Notes under the pieces: generated by a model | The model's database searches: none | What the model was told of the DNA's origin: nothing | What the model saw: only the letters and a program-made list of their open reading frames with translations | Source of the DNA: Paenibacillus oryzisoli | Lineage (GTDB): Bacteria > Bacillota > Bacilli > Paenibacillales > NBRC-103111 | NCBI RefSeq assembly: GCF_001653565.1 | Contig: NZ_LYPB01000070.1 | Location: 27,893-91,892 of the forward strand | Length of the DNA: 64,000 bases | Direction of reading: 5' to 3' | Translations under genes and position numbers: made by a program | Shown: positions 9,736 to 17,976 of the stretch, piece by piece | Numbering within the stretch: position 1 is the stretch's first letter | Layout of the letters: every line of letters begins with the position of its first letter

Positions 9736-9780
9736 TTGTTACTTGGAATCACTATTAAGTAAAATAGAAATAGATTCCAA
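9736..9780 (+). promoter_or_regulatory. Candidate promoter and AraC operator for the biosynthetic operon
   Basis: TTGTTA (9736-9741) and TAAAAT (9760-9765) are separated by 18 bases and could be a sigma-A promoter. An inverted repeat TTGGAATC (9743-9750) / GATTCCAA (9773-9780), 22 bases between arms, straddles the -10 box and could bind a dimeric regulator. Read by eye only. Confidence 0.4.
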
Positions 9781-9845
9781 ATGTATCTGATCATTCTGTA
9801 ACCAATGTATCATTATCTGCTTTATTTGTTAAGAGGTGGAAGGAA

Positions 9846-11108
9846 ATGTTCGCAATTGATAGTCAGAAATACGACAAAGATGATTTAAGATTATTATTCG
9901 ATCAGATGGGGAACATGGAGCCCTATCGCAATCCTGAAGGGAAACGATATGCGATTTGTTTGAAGCATGTTTTTGAGTTATTAGGAGCTGTGATATACCT
10001 TCGCAAACGTGGAGGTTCCGTACTGTTGATGCATGCCGACACGCCATTCGAGACGGCAAGGGAGATCGCCAGAAAAGGGGAGTGTTCATATCTGCTGTTT
10101 GAGAATTGGGAAACGGCTGTTGCGGTTAGTGTTTCATCGATTCCCTATGAACCTTCAATTCTTCAATTCAGCTCTGGTTCGACGGGAGCACCTACATTGA
10201 TATCCCGTTCCTGGAAGCTGGTCGATCAAGAGATCGAGCATTATAATCGTTTGTTTGATGAAACGCCCTATGAGCAGCCAGTTATACTTGTACCCGTGTC
10301 ACACTCATTTGGCCTCATAACAGGAACACTAGCATCATGGGCAAGAGGAGTTCAGCCAACGATTGTGCAGGATAAGAATCCAAAGTTTGCCCTGCATATG
10401 ATTAAATCGACTAAAGATCCTATCGTTTACACAGTGCCTTATATTTATAATGTATTGGATGCTCTGGGAATAGGCAAGGTTGGTTGCCATAAGGTGGTAA
10501 TATCGGGCTCACCACCTTCCGAGGCGTTGTTGAACCGTATGAAGGTTCAAACGAATGAAGTTTGGCAGCAATACGGCTGTACAGAAATCGGCTGCATCTC
10601 CGTTAGTAAGCATCCATTCTCACATACTGATGTAGGTAAGCCTCTAGGTCACCTTGAGATATCAATTCGTCCTGATGATCACGAGGAAGAGGATTGGAAG
10701 GGCGAGATTCTGGTGACTTGTGACGGCGACTTCAAAGATATTGCTACAAAGGATCTGGGACGTTTGGACATAGAGACAGGAAATCTGCAATTGTATGGGA
10801 GGCTGGACGATTTAATTAATGTATCCGGTTTGAAGGTCATTCCATCTGAGGTGGAAATGGTAATCGGACGCATGCCGGGCATCCGTGAAACTGTCGTTGT
10901 AAAGACGGAACATAAGATTTGGGGAGAAGCCATCAGGGCAATAGTAGTAGCAACTCCATCAATAGAAGCGCAAGACGTTCGCTCCTGGTGTATGCATCAG
11001 CTTCCAGCCTTTAAAGTTCCAAGCGTTATTGAAATAGTAGCTGAAATTCCCAAGATGCCTTCAGGTAAAATAAGTCGAAAACTATTACAGGAACAGGAGA
11101 GATTTTAA
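9846..11108 (+). CDS. AMP-binding ligase, AsbC-like (aryl acid activation)
   Basis: A 420-residue adenylate-forming enzyme expected to activate a carboxylic acid with ATP and load it on the carrier protein encoded next. Signatures: ATP-binding loop SSGSTGAPT (109-117), YGCTEIG (243-249) and the C-terminal PSGKISRK with catalytic Lys408. It is shorter than typical acyl-CoA synthetases and begins near the nucleotide fold, like petrobactin AsbC, a 3,4-dihydroxybenzoyl-AMP ligase. Support for that substrate comes from the AsbD-like gene joined directly behind it (stop and start share a base, TAATG) and an AsbF-like dehydratase in the same operon that makes 3,4-dihydroxybenzoate. The ribosome site is AAGAGGTGGAAGG. 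Activation is secure; substrate is inferred. Confidence 0.85.
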   Translation: MFAIDSQKYDKDDLRLLFDQMGNMEPYRNPEGKRYAICLKHVFELLGAVIYLRKRGGSVLLMHADTPFETAREIARKGECSYLLFENWETAVAVSVSSIPYEPSILQFSSGSTGAPTLISRSWKLVDQEIEHYNRLFDETPYEQPVILVPVSHSFGLITGTLASWARGVQPTIVQDKNPKFALHMIKSTKDPIVYTVPYIYNVLDALGIGKVGCHKVVISGSPPSEALLNRMKVQTNEVWQQYGCTEIGCISVSKHPFSHTDVGKPLGHLEISIRPDDHEEEDWKGEILVTCDGDFKDIATKDLGRLDIETGNLQLYGRLDDLINVSGLKVIPSEVEMVIGRMPGIRETVVVKTEHKIWGEAIRAIVVATPSIEAQDVRSWCMHQLPAFKVPSVIEIVAEIPKMPSGKISRKLLQEQERF

Positions 11109-11377
11109 TGGATCAGCAAAACTTAGTGATTAAGAAGGAATTAAGAACGGTAATGGTGGAAAATTTGGAGCTTGAGGGCGTACCAGAGCTGTTGCAAGAT
11201 TCTGACAGGTTGTACGAGGATTTGAACATCGATTCGATCATGGTGCTTCAATTAGTTGTCTATGTTGAAGAGGTGTTTCATGTCGTAGTGCCTGAAGTTG
11301 GCGTAGAGCCGGAAACATTCCTTACAGTAGGTTCTTTAATAGAATTTATCCTGACTCTACAACAAGCAGCGGTATAA
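11108..11377 (+). CDS. asbD: Aryl/acyl carrier protein, AsbD-like
   Basis: An 89-residue carrier protein. The phosphopantetheine attachment site is Ser43 in NIDSIMVLQL. The sequence around and after it (YEDLN-DS-MLQLVVYVEE, then FLTVGSLIEFI) follows the pattern I recall for Bacillus anthracis AsbD, which carries 3,4-dihydroxybenzoate in petrobactin synthesis. It overlaps the upstream ligase by one base and is followed 2 bases later by the dehydrogenase gene. The likely role is to accept the aryl group from the AsbC-like ligase and present it to the AsbE-like transferase. A 4'-phosphopantetheinyl transferase is not encoded in this window. Confidence 0.85.
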   Translation: MDQQNLVIKKELRTVMVENLELEGVPELLQDSDRLYEDLNIDSIMVLQLVVYVEEVFHVVVPEVGVEPETFLTVGSLIEFILTLQQAAV

Positions 11378-11379
11378 GT

Positions 11380-12408
11380 ATGATAGATACAATAAAGTTA
11401 GGTATTGTAGGATTCGGCAGAATCGTAGAGTTGATTCATCTCCCTTTGTTGAAACAATTGCCCGAAATCGAAGTAAGTGGGATATTTGATGTTACGTCCC
11501 CACGCTTGGCGCTTGCCGCTAAGCGTGGTTTTGCCACCTTCTCAAACTTAGAGGCGCTGTTTGCTTCCCAGATTGACGCTGTATTGATTGCAACGCCTCC
11601 CAGCAGCCATTATCAGATTGCAACACAAGCGTTGCGCAAAGGTAAGCATGTGATAATAGAAAAGCCTGTAACCCTAGATGCCAATGAGGCAATTCAATTA
11701 AAAGTGATTGCGGATCAAGAAGGAAAAAGTGTCTCGGTGTTTCATAATCGCCGATTCGATAGCGATTTTCTACTGGCCAAGCAAATGGTTGCTGAAGATT
11801 TTTTGGGGGATATTCTCTTCGTTGAACGGCGTTACCATACGTTCGGTTCAGGTGCCTCTTTCGGCGTGAAATCCTTTCATCAGGCATGGCGAAATGAGAA
11901 AGCTTATGGGGGAGGCGCTTTACTCGACTGGGGCGTCCATCTTATTGATCAATTGTTGAACTTAGGCCTCGGGTCATGTGTGGAGATTCATGCGAGCATG
12001 AAGAATCTGCGCTGGCAGCAGGGCGAAGTTGATGATTTTGTTCATGCGACGATGAGCACTGAACAGCAAGTGATAATGTCAATGGACATTAATTTTGCCT
12101 CCAATGTGCCTTCGCCTCTCTGGATCATTGGAGGAGAGAAGGCTACGCTGCAAATTATGTCAGATCGTGAGGCGTATCTCTATGAGAAAGGCAAGCCCGT
12201 CCGTGAATTGAAAATGGAGGAATATGGGAAATCAGGTGTTCTTTCCATCTACTCTTCTTTCGCCAATTGCATTCTGAACGGCGGTGAGCTAGCAGTTACA
12301 CTGGAAGAAGCCATTGAAACAATGAAGGTTCTAGATAAAATACGCGTTTGCGCGCAGCAAAATAAGGAGTTGGCACATGGGAATTTTGTTCTCGGCTCCA
12401 CAGTATGA
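11380..12408 (+). CDS. Gfo/Idh/MocA-family sugar dehydrogenase
   Basis: A 342-residue NAD(P)-dependent oxidoreductase. An N-terminal Rossmann motif (GIVGFGRIVELIHLP) binds the cofactor; the conserved EKPVTLDANEA contains the family's lysine; the C-terminal half holds the substrate domain with GGGALLDWGVHLIDQL, whose Asp/His are the usual catalytic positions. These enzymes oxidise a ring hydroxyl of a sugar or cyclitol to a ketone. The next gene, overlapping by 32 bases, is a DegT-type aminotransferase. Such pairs make amino sugars (for example NtdC/NtdA for kanosamine, WlbA/WlbE for nucleotide sugars). The pair therefore probably supplies the amine to be acylated. Whether the substrate is a sugar phosphate or nucleotide sugar cannot be told. 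Confidence 0.88.
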   Translation: MIDTIKLGIVGFGRIVELIHLPLLKQLPEIEVSGIFDVTSPRLALAAKRGFATFSNLEALFASQIDAVLIATPPSSHYQIATQALRKGKHVIIEKPVTLDANEAIQLKVIADQEGKSVSVFHNRRFDSDFLLAKQMVAEDFLGDILFVERRYHTFGSGASFGVKSFHQAWRNEKAYGGGALLDWGVHLIDQLLNLGLGSCVEIHASMKNLRWQQGEVDDFVHATMSTEQQVIMSMDINFASNVPSPLWIIGGEKATLQIMSDREAYLYEKGKPVRELKMEEYGKSGVLSIYSSFANCILNGGELAVTLEEAIETMKVLDKIRVCAQQNKELAHGNFVLGSTV

Positions 12409-13495
12409 ATTTAATATCATACGTGAGGATTGGCTTCAATCAGTAGTACAAATTGCTCAAAACGGTATGTTTGTTAGTGGGCCTGTCGTCTCTAAATTTG
12501 AATCCGCCTTCGCTGCTTATTCGGGAGTGAAGGGAGCGGTTGGAGTCGGCAATGGGACGGATGCTTTGTTCTTAGCGCTGAAGGCACTCGGTATAGGACC
12601 TGGAGATGAGGTTATAACGGTAACAAACACGTTTATTGCTACTGTAGGCGCTATCCATCAGACAGGAGCAAGGCCCGTTCTTGTCGATTGCGACGACTCC
12701 TATTTGATCGACTTTGAGCAGGTGAAAGCATGTGTAACGCCTAGAACGAAAGCGGTTATTCCTGTACATCTGTATGGGCAACTGGTTGACCTCCGCGAAT
12801 GGTTGCCGTGGGCGGAAGAAAACGAAATTCATATTGTTGAGGATTGTGCGCAGGCTGCCGGAGCCAGCTTAAATGGAAAAGCAGTAGGTAGCTGGGGAAT
12901 TATGGGGTGTTTTAGCTTTTATCCGGACAAAAATTTAGGAGCTTTAGGGGACGGAGGGATGATCGTTTCTTCCTCACCCGAGCTGCTGACAAAACTACGC
13001 CAATTAAGAAGTCATGGTGGGGAGGTTCGATATCAGCACGATATCCCTGGATTTAATAGCCGCTTGGATTCCCTTCAAGCGAGTGCATTACATTTGAAGC
13101 TGCCTTATCTGGATGAATGGTCTAATAAGCGACGTACTATTGCGGATTGGTATGAAACTTATTTACAAGATATCGAAGATATTATTATTCCAAATGGGCT
13201 TCATAGTAGCCGACATGTATACCATCTCTATGTGATTCGAGTGAAAAATGGCCATAGAGAAGCGCTTAAGAAACATTTGCAGAAAAAAGGTGTTTTAACT
13301 GCTGTACAGTATCCGGCTCCCATACATCTTACGCCAGCTTACTCGTTTCTTGAGTATGATGCTGGTTCATTCCCAGTAGCAGAGGCTTATGCGAGTGAGA
13401 TTTTGTCGTTGCCAGTGCACATTGGGCTGACGGAAGATGAAGTGTTGATGATTGCGAGCGAAATCAAAGCATTTTTTATATTAAATAAACAATAA
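12377..13495 (+). CDS. DegT/DnrJ/EryC1/StrS-family aminotransferase
   Basis: A 372-residue pyridoxal-phosphate enzyme that converts a keto sugar to an amino sugar. Visible landmarks: GVGNGTDALFLALKALGIG (cofactor phosphate region), VEDCAQAAGA with the Asp that contacts the cofactor ring, and CFSFYPDKNLGALGDGG with Lys185 as the Schiff-base lysine. Length fits the DesV/QdtB-like branch and is shorter than NtdA. The start ATG 12377 has AAGGAG 7 bases before it and lies inside the end of the upstream dehydrogenase gene, implying translational coupling. Together they form an oxidation-amination pair. Position of the amine is not predictable by eye. Confidence 0.92.
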   Translation: MGILFSAPQYEFNIIREDWLQSVVQIAQNGMFVSGPVVSKFESAFAAYSGVKGAVGVGNGTDALFLALKALGIGPGDEVITVTNTFIATVGAIHQTGARPVLVDCDDSYLIDFEQVKACVTPRTKAVIPVHLYGQLVDLREWLPWAEENEIHIVEDCAQAAGASLNGKAVGSWGIMGCFSFYPDKNLGALGDGGMIVSSSPELLTKLRQLRSHGGEVRYQHDIPGFNSRLDSLQASALHLKLPYLDEWSNKRRTIADWYETYLQDIEDIIIPNGLHSSRHVYHLYVIRVKNGHREALKKHLQKKGVLTAVQYPAPIHLTPAYSFLEYDAGSFPVAEAYASEILSLPVHIGLTEDEVLMIASEIKAFFILNKQ

Positions 13496-13509
13496 AGGTG
13501 GTTCGCGAA

Positions 13510-13782
13510 TTGATTCAGCTAACAAAAGAGCAGCAAATTGTGAGTTTTTTGCGTAAAACGATTGCACATCTAACTGAAACGCCATCACTGGAGCATGAAC
13601 TGGGGGATGATCAGCTCATTCAGGAAGTGGGAATGGACTCTGTACGTATCATTAAATTGATTGTGGAAATTGAGCTTAATCTCGAAATTGCTTTTGATGA
13701 CGATGAGCTGCTTACGGAGAATTTTGCAACGCTGATGGTGATCAATAAACAAATCAATCAAAAATTAGGAGTAAGTTTGTGA
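13510..13782 (+). CDS. Acyl carrier protein (second in cluster)
   Basis: A 90-residue carrier protein with attachment Ser44 in GMDSVRIIKL and an acidic helix II typical of the family. The frame is open from a GTG at 13498, but TTG 13510 is preferred because AAAGGTGG sits 8 bases upstream. It ends in a 4-base overlap (GTGA) with the AsbE-like gene, so the two are translationally coupled. It is one of three carrier proteins in the operon; the others are at 11108 and 17668. Separate carriers suggest at least two or three different acyl or aminoacyl groups are handled in parallel. Confidence 0.82.
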   Translation: MIQLTKEQQIVSFLRKTIAHLTETPSLEHELGDDQLIQEVGMDSVRIIKLIVEIELNLEIAFDDDELLTENFATLMVINKQINQKLGVSL

Positions 13783-14753
13783 AGAAGTTCGGTCAAGTTC
13801 ACTGTTTATTGGACTGCTATGCCTCGATTCTTGAGGAGGATGGCCGATTGGATTTCCGACCGCTCTATTTGGGTGTATGGGATGCTTATTTCGAAGTGAA
13901 CGAGAATGGAATTTTCTATGCAAGCGAATCCGTGGATTACAAGGATTGGAACAGTAAGTTTGCCATGCTTTACGGAAATTCTTGCGAGCATTGGTATGAT
14001 AGAACTGTCGGAAAACATGAAAATTTTTCTAATTTAATGAATCGTATGCGTGGTGGAAATAAGGAGAAGGTTTCGATTATTTTAGTCGATTTATTCTACT
14101 TACCTTACTCAAGTCAGTACCGCTCCAAGCATACTCCCCATTATGTGATCGTAAAACAACGTAAGGAACAGGAATGGAGGATTAATGATCCGTATTTCGA
14201 TTGGGAAGGTTTTATTTCGCATCAGGAATTATGGGAGTCATTTGGCTACAATGAATCCGGCGAAGGATTGATAATCGACACGGGCCATTTCCAAGGGGCA
14301 GATGAGCAAACAATTATCCAATTGTTTGAAAAAGAATTAAAAGTATTACCGGGCAGATTATTAAAAGAGGTAGAAAACTTCGTCCGTACTACGGTCGAAA
14401 GGAACGGCGGATATTTACCTAAGTCGTTTTTTTCTTCCATCCATGAAGTCGGGGTTATTTCCAAAAGATACGGCGGCTATTATTACGTTTTGCAATATTT
14501 ATCTGAGCGCACGGGAAACGAACATACCAAGACCATTTCTACGATTAAAGAACTGATTAAGGGATGGGAAAGTTTGATGTTGACAATGACACGATATCAA
14601 ATTCTGAATAAACCTGTTGATTTAACTTTATTTGCTGCCAAAGGGGATCATCTTGACAAATTAGAGCTTGAAGTGAAAAAAGAGCTAATTGAAGTGTTTA
14701 GTGAATGGCGAAGCAGCACTTTTACAGTTACAGATGAGGTGTTACGTTCATGA
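13779..14753 (+). CDS. AsbE-like / DUF6005 papain-fold acyltransferase candidate
   Basis: A 324-residue protein of the AsbE/DUF6005 type. AsbE of the petrobactin pathway transfers 3,4-dihydroxybenzoate from the carrier AsbD to a primary amine. A possible Cys-His-Asp set is visible: Cys9 or Cys13 in HCLLDCYASIL, His121 in HTPHYVIV, and Asp137 in RINDPYFDWEG, matching the order in BtrH-like and C39-like papain folds. The remainder is helical. It starts by GTG overlapping the stop of the second carrier protein and ends in an ATGA overlap with the exporter. I infer that it attaches the carrier-bound aryl group to an amine, perhaps the amino sugar. The family assignment rests on pattern and context. 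Confidence 0.72.
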   Translation: MKKFGQVHCLLDCYASILEEDGRLDFRPLYLGVWDAYFEVNENGIFYASESVDYKDWNSKFAMLYGNSCEHWYDRTVGKHENFSNLMNRMRGGNKEKVSIILVDLFYLPYSSQYRSKHTPHYVIVKQRKEQEWRINDPYFDWEGFISHQELWESFGYNESGEGLIIDTGHFQGADEQTIIQLFEKELKVLPGRLLKEVENFVRTTVERNGGYLPKSFFSSIHEVGVISKRYGGYYYVLQYLSERTGNEHTKTISTIKELIKGWESLMLTMTRYQILNKPVDLTLFAAKGDHLDKLELEVKKELIEVFSEWRSSTFTVTDEVLRS

Positions 14754-16561
14754 ATAGCATTAAGATGTACATTCGTTTGATCCGTTATATTAACCCGCGT
14801 TGGTGGTTAACAGGATTAGCATTTTTGTTGACGATGTTGTGTTTAGTATTAGATTTGCTGCAACCGTTTCTGATTTCCCGTTTTATTGATAAGGTGCTTA
14901 TCGGTAAACAGATTAATTGGATCATGCCCTTGTTGGGCTCATCACTCGGGATAACAATTGTTTCCGCTGTGCTAACCATTATCGGCTTTAGTATTTTTCG
15001 CTATTTGGAGGCACGTAACACCCTTGATCTAAGAAGCACAGTGTTACGACATATTCGCAAAATTCCTTTAATGGAAATTGAAAAAAACGGCGTTGGAAAA
15101 TACATGGCATTAATGGGAATGGACACTACTACAACCTCCAAATTTATAAATGTTCTTGCGGTAGAATTAGTAAGGCAGTGGTTGCAAATGGCAGTTTCGC
15201 TCGTAATTATTTTTATGATGGACTGGCGGCTAGGACTTGTTGCCATGTGCAGCATACCATTTGTTATGGGATTCCCACGCTTATACCGCCGGCCGATCAA
15301 AGATACAGTAAACAAGCTCCGAATACATAACGAGGATATTGGCACAAGTTTATTCGAAAGTATTCAGGGTTCGCGTGAAATAAAGAGTTATGGTTTGGAA
15401 GAATGGGAGGAACGCCGCAATGAATTGATGTACAAAGATCTTGTTAAGGTAAGCATTCAGGAGGGGATGTTTCGACAGCTTTCCGGTCGAACAGGTTCTT
15501 TGGTCATCGCAATAACTGTAACGCTACTATATTGGTTTGGAAGCGGTCAAGTGATAGATGGTGTCTTTACGGTAGGTATGATGGTAGCAGCCGTTCAGTA
15601 CATTCAAGCCGTTTTGAACCCGATCCAGAATATGAATTATTTGATCAGTGATCTACTTGGAAGTGAAGCATCCATGTCTCGAATTGAACAATTTCTCCAT
15701 ACCCCGACTGAGGCTCATGTCGGTTTACTTAAAAACGATCCTGATATGCATATTGTTCGGGATTCAACTTTGCAAACGGATTCAACTCTGGAGATGTTAA
15801 AGAGAAGGTCAAACACGGAAGAAAAACAATCATTTATTTCGTGTAGAGACTTGTATGTTTCCTATGAAGGGGTATCCATACTAAAGGGAGTTTCCATCGA
15901 GATAGCAAGAGGTCAGGTTGTCGCTTTTGTTGGAAGAAGCGGTTCGGGGAAATCTACGCTGTTTAAAACATTGCAGGGCTTTATGCCTGTTGAAGCTGGT
16001 GATATCTGTATAGGTCACAATACGTTAGCAGACTTGTCGCGTCAAGCGATCTCTTCTCAAATCAGCTTTGTTTCCCAGGAATCATTTTTATTCAAAGGGA
16101 TGCTATTAGACAATGTGAGGTTGGGAAAGCTCAACGCAACAGAAGACGAGGTGTACAAGGCTTTATGTGAAGTAGAATTGAAATCGTTCGTTGACAATTT
16201 GCCTGACGGTATCTATACGAAATTGGATAATCAGGGCTTTCAGTTATCTGGTGGACAACGGCAACGAGTGGCGATTGCCCGGGCTATCATTAAGGAACCG
16301 GACATTCTAATCCTTGATGAACCAACATCGGCGCTTGATCGAAATACGGAAGATCAAGTTATGTCTACGATATACCGAATCATGAAGAACAAAACCGTGC
16401 TGATCTCCACTCATAAGCTAGAATCGATTGTGTGCGCTGATATCATCTATGTGATGGAACAGGGGACCGTCATCGATTTCGGTTCGCATAACGATTTAAT
16501 GAAGCGCTGCGGGAACTATATCGAGTTGGTTAAGCACCAGGAATTACTCACTATTTCATAA
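14750..16561 (+). CDS. ABC exporter with fused membrane and ATPase domains
   Basis: A 603-residue half-transporter of the MsbA/LmrA-like exporter class. The N-terminal 310 residues hold six transmembrane helices. The ATPase follows: Walker A GRSGSGKST, Q-loop VSQES, signature LSGGQRQRVAIARA, Walker B ILILDEPTSALD and an H-loop STHKLES. It would work as a homodimer, as no partner half is encoded nearby. The ATG overlaps the stop of the AsbE-like gene. Its place inside the biosynthetic operon suggests export of the finished compound. An unusual spacer of about 50 polar residues joins membrane and ATPase domains (around 325-370). Confidence 0.93.
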   Translation: MNSIKMYIRLIRYINPRWWLTGLAFLLTMLCLVLDLLQPFLISRFIDKVLIGKQINWIMPLLGSSLGITIVSAVLTIIGFSIFRYLEARNTLDLRSTVLRHIRKIPLMEIEKNGVGKYMALMGMDTTTTSKFINVLAVELVRQWLQMAVSLVIIFMMDWRLGLVAMCSIPFVMGFPRLYRRPIKDTVNKLRIHNEDIGTSLFESIQGSREIKSYGLEEWEERRNELMYKDLVKVSIQEGMFRQLSGRTGSLVIAITVTLLYWFGSGQVIDGVFTVGMMVAAVQYIQAVLNPIQNMNYLISDLLGSEASMSRIEQFLHTPTEAHVGLLKNDPDMHIVRDSTLQTDSTLEMLKRRSNTEEKQSFISCRDLYVSYEGVSILKGVSIEIARGQVVAFVGRSGSGKSTLFKTLQGFMPVEAGDICIGHNTLADLSRQAISSQISFVSQESFLFKGMLLDNVRLGKLNATEDEVYKALCEVELKSFVDNLPDGIYTKLDNQGFQLSGGQRQRVAIARAIIKEPDILILDEPTSALDRNTEDQVMSTIYRIMKNKTVLISTHKLESIVCADIIYVMEQGTVIDFGSHNDLMKRCGNYIELVKHQELLTIS

Positions 16562-16612
16562 AGCTCAGAATTACATGCAGACAAGTGAGGTTATGAAAGG
16601 AGGATGAAAAAG

Positions 16613-17671
16613 GTGCAACAAGTCATTGAAGTAAATAATGAACAGAATATCAATTTGGCATTTATGGAATGCTTCACTTCCTGCGTTTTAACCTATTTAA
16701 ACATTCAAGGAAAAGACTACAGGAAGATTTTGTTGAGTTATTGGAATTTAAGTTATCAGTTCAAAACGCTGCTATCGGGAAAGGAAGCGCGGCAACTACC
16801 GTTGGAATACTTCTATGGGTTGAAAATGACGTTTATCAAAGGCGATGAGGAATCGCTTAAGCGTTATATTCGTAGCGGACACAGTGCGATTTGCTTATGC
16901 CAGGCGTCCAAGCTTGAGTTTTTTCCACGCTCTTTCTTGGGCATGGAGGAGAGCGGCTTCCAGCATTCGATTCTGCTCTACGGTTGGGATGAACAGCAGG
17001 AGCGTTATCTCGTAACGGACCCAGTCGTCAATATGGTCGTAACCCTAAGTCCGGATGAGCTTACCTACGCAAGCGCTATTCGCCTAGGGAGCAATGAGGT
17101 TCACTATTTCGTCATGGAAGATTCGGTGGTTCCCTTCTCGGAGCCTAATTTGGAGTCATGCTTGATTCATTGCACCGAGCAGATGTTGACGCTGTATAGA
17201 AATCAGCGAAAAAGCAAGTCGGATCCGATCATTCCTAAGGGTAGCTCACACGAACAGAAGGTGAGAGCTTGGCAGCATTGGTTTAATAATCGCCATGGCG
17301 GCATTCGAGCATTGGAGCACTTCGAGGAGGATCTACGGAATTCCGACGGGTGGACGATCCGTAGAAGGAACGATTGGATAGTTATCAATACAAAAACTAT
17401 TACCTCTATTCGACGGCTTCGTAGTGTGGTTTGGAATACATACCAGGATATGGCAGATTTTAGCGTGGCGCAGGAAGAGGAAGGACAACGACAAATTGAT
17501 GCAATTTTAGCTATGTGGAATTTGATTAATTTCCTCCTGCTAAAATACAAGAGTGGGCAAAACAACCAGGCAGTCGTTCCGTCTATTTTAGTTCGAATTG
17601 ATGAGCTGAAACGCATCGAACTGCAATTTTTGGAATGGTTGTATCTCGCCATTAGGGAGGGAGCTCAATGA
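16613..17671 (+). CDS. BtrH-like papain-fold protein, putative acyltransferase
   Basis: A 352-residue protein resembling the BtrH N-terminal / C39-like fold. BtrH moves an acyl group from a carrier protein to an aminoglycoside amine in butirosin synthesis. A Cys-His-Asp set is visible: Cys20 or Cys24 in MECFTSCVL, His118 in GFQHSILLYGWD, Asp136 in LVTDPV. The C-terminal half is helical. GTG 16613 is preferred over ATG 16604 because AAAGGAGG ends just before the ATG and lies 9 bases from the GTG. It overlaps the third carrier protein gene by ATGA, which suggests it acts on that carrier. Together with the AsbE-like gene it implies two amide-forming steps. Function is inferred. Confidence 0.65.
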   Translation: MQQVIEVNNEQNINLAFMECFTSCVLTYLNIQGKDYRKILLSYWNLSYQFKTLLSGKEARQLPLEYFYGLKMTFIKGDEESLKRYIRSGHSAICLCQASKLEFFPRSFLGMEESGFQHSILLYGWDEQQERYLVTDPVVNMVVTLSPDELTYASAIRLGSNEVHYFVMEDSVVPFSEPNLESCLIHCTEQMLTLYRNQRKSKSDPIIPKGSSHEQKVRAWQHWFNNRHGGIRALEHFEEDLRNSDGWTIRRRNDWIVINTKTITSIRRLRSVVWNTYQDMADFSVAQEEEGQRQIDAILAMWNLINFLLLKYKSGQNNQAVVPSILVRIDELKRIELQFLEWLYLAIREGAQ

Positions 17672-17937
17672 GTGATGAGAGCTTAGATAACCGACTGAAA
17701 GAAATTCTTATACGGAACGCAAGGATAATGGTAGAGGCGGAAGAGATAATGTCAGATACTAATATTGTGGACGATTTGGCGCTTGATTCCATTCTTATTG
17801 TTAATCTATTTGTAGATTTGGAAGAAGAATTCAATATCACAATCAACGTGCAAGATATAGCGATGCCGATCTTAAGTAAATATTGTCTGCTTCAAGAATA
17901 TGTTCTAGAGCGAATAGCTGTACAAGTAGCACAATAA
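17668..17937 (+). CDS. Acyl carrier protein (third in cluster)
   Basis: An 89-residue carrier with Ser41 in ALDSILIVNL and an acidic helix II. Its ATG overlaps the stop of the BtrH-like gene (ATGA) and a GGGAGGGAG ribosome site lies just upstream. The second adenylating enzyme follows 39 bases later. Likely partners are that ligase or the amino acid:carrier ligase at 20228. It differs clearly from the AsbD-like carrier in sequence, so the three carriers are not recent copies. Confidence 0.85.
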   Translation: MSDESLDNRLKEILIRNARIMVEAEEIMSDTNIVDDLALDSILIVNLFVDLEEEFNITINVQDIAMPILSKYCLLQEYVLERIAVQVAQ

Positions 17938-17976
17938 GCATAGACTTGCCGCCATAACGAAGGAGGAACGAGCACG

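Noticed and set aside
14750..16561. Exporter considered as a peptidase-containing bacteriocin exporter because of the C39-like proteins beside it
   Set aside because: The transporter itself has no N-terminal peptidase domain and no precursor peptide gene with a double-glycine leader was seen; BtrH/AsbE-type transfer explains the papain-fold proteins better.
17203..17652. A 149-residue minus-strand frame inside the biosynthetic operon
   Set aside because: Antisense to the BtrH-like gene with low-complexity Ser/Arg content; no support.
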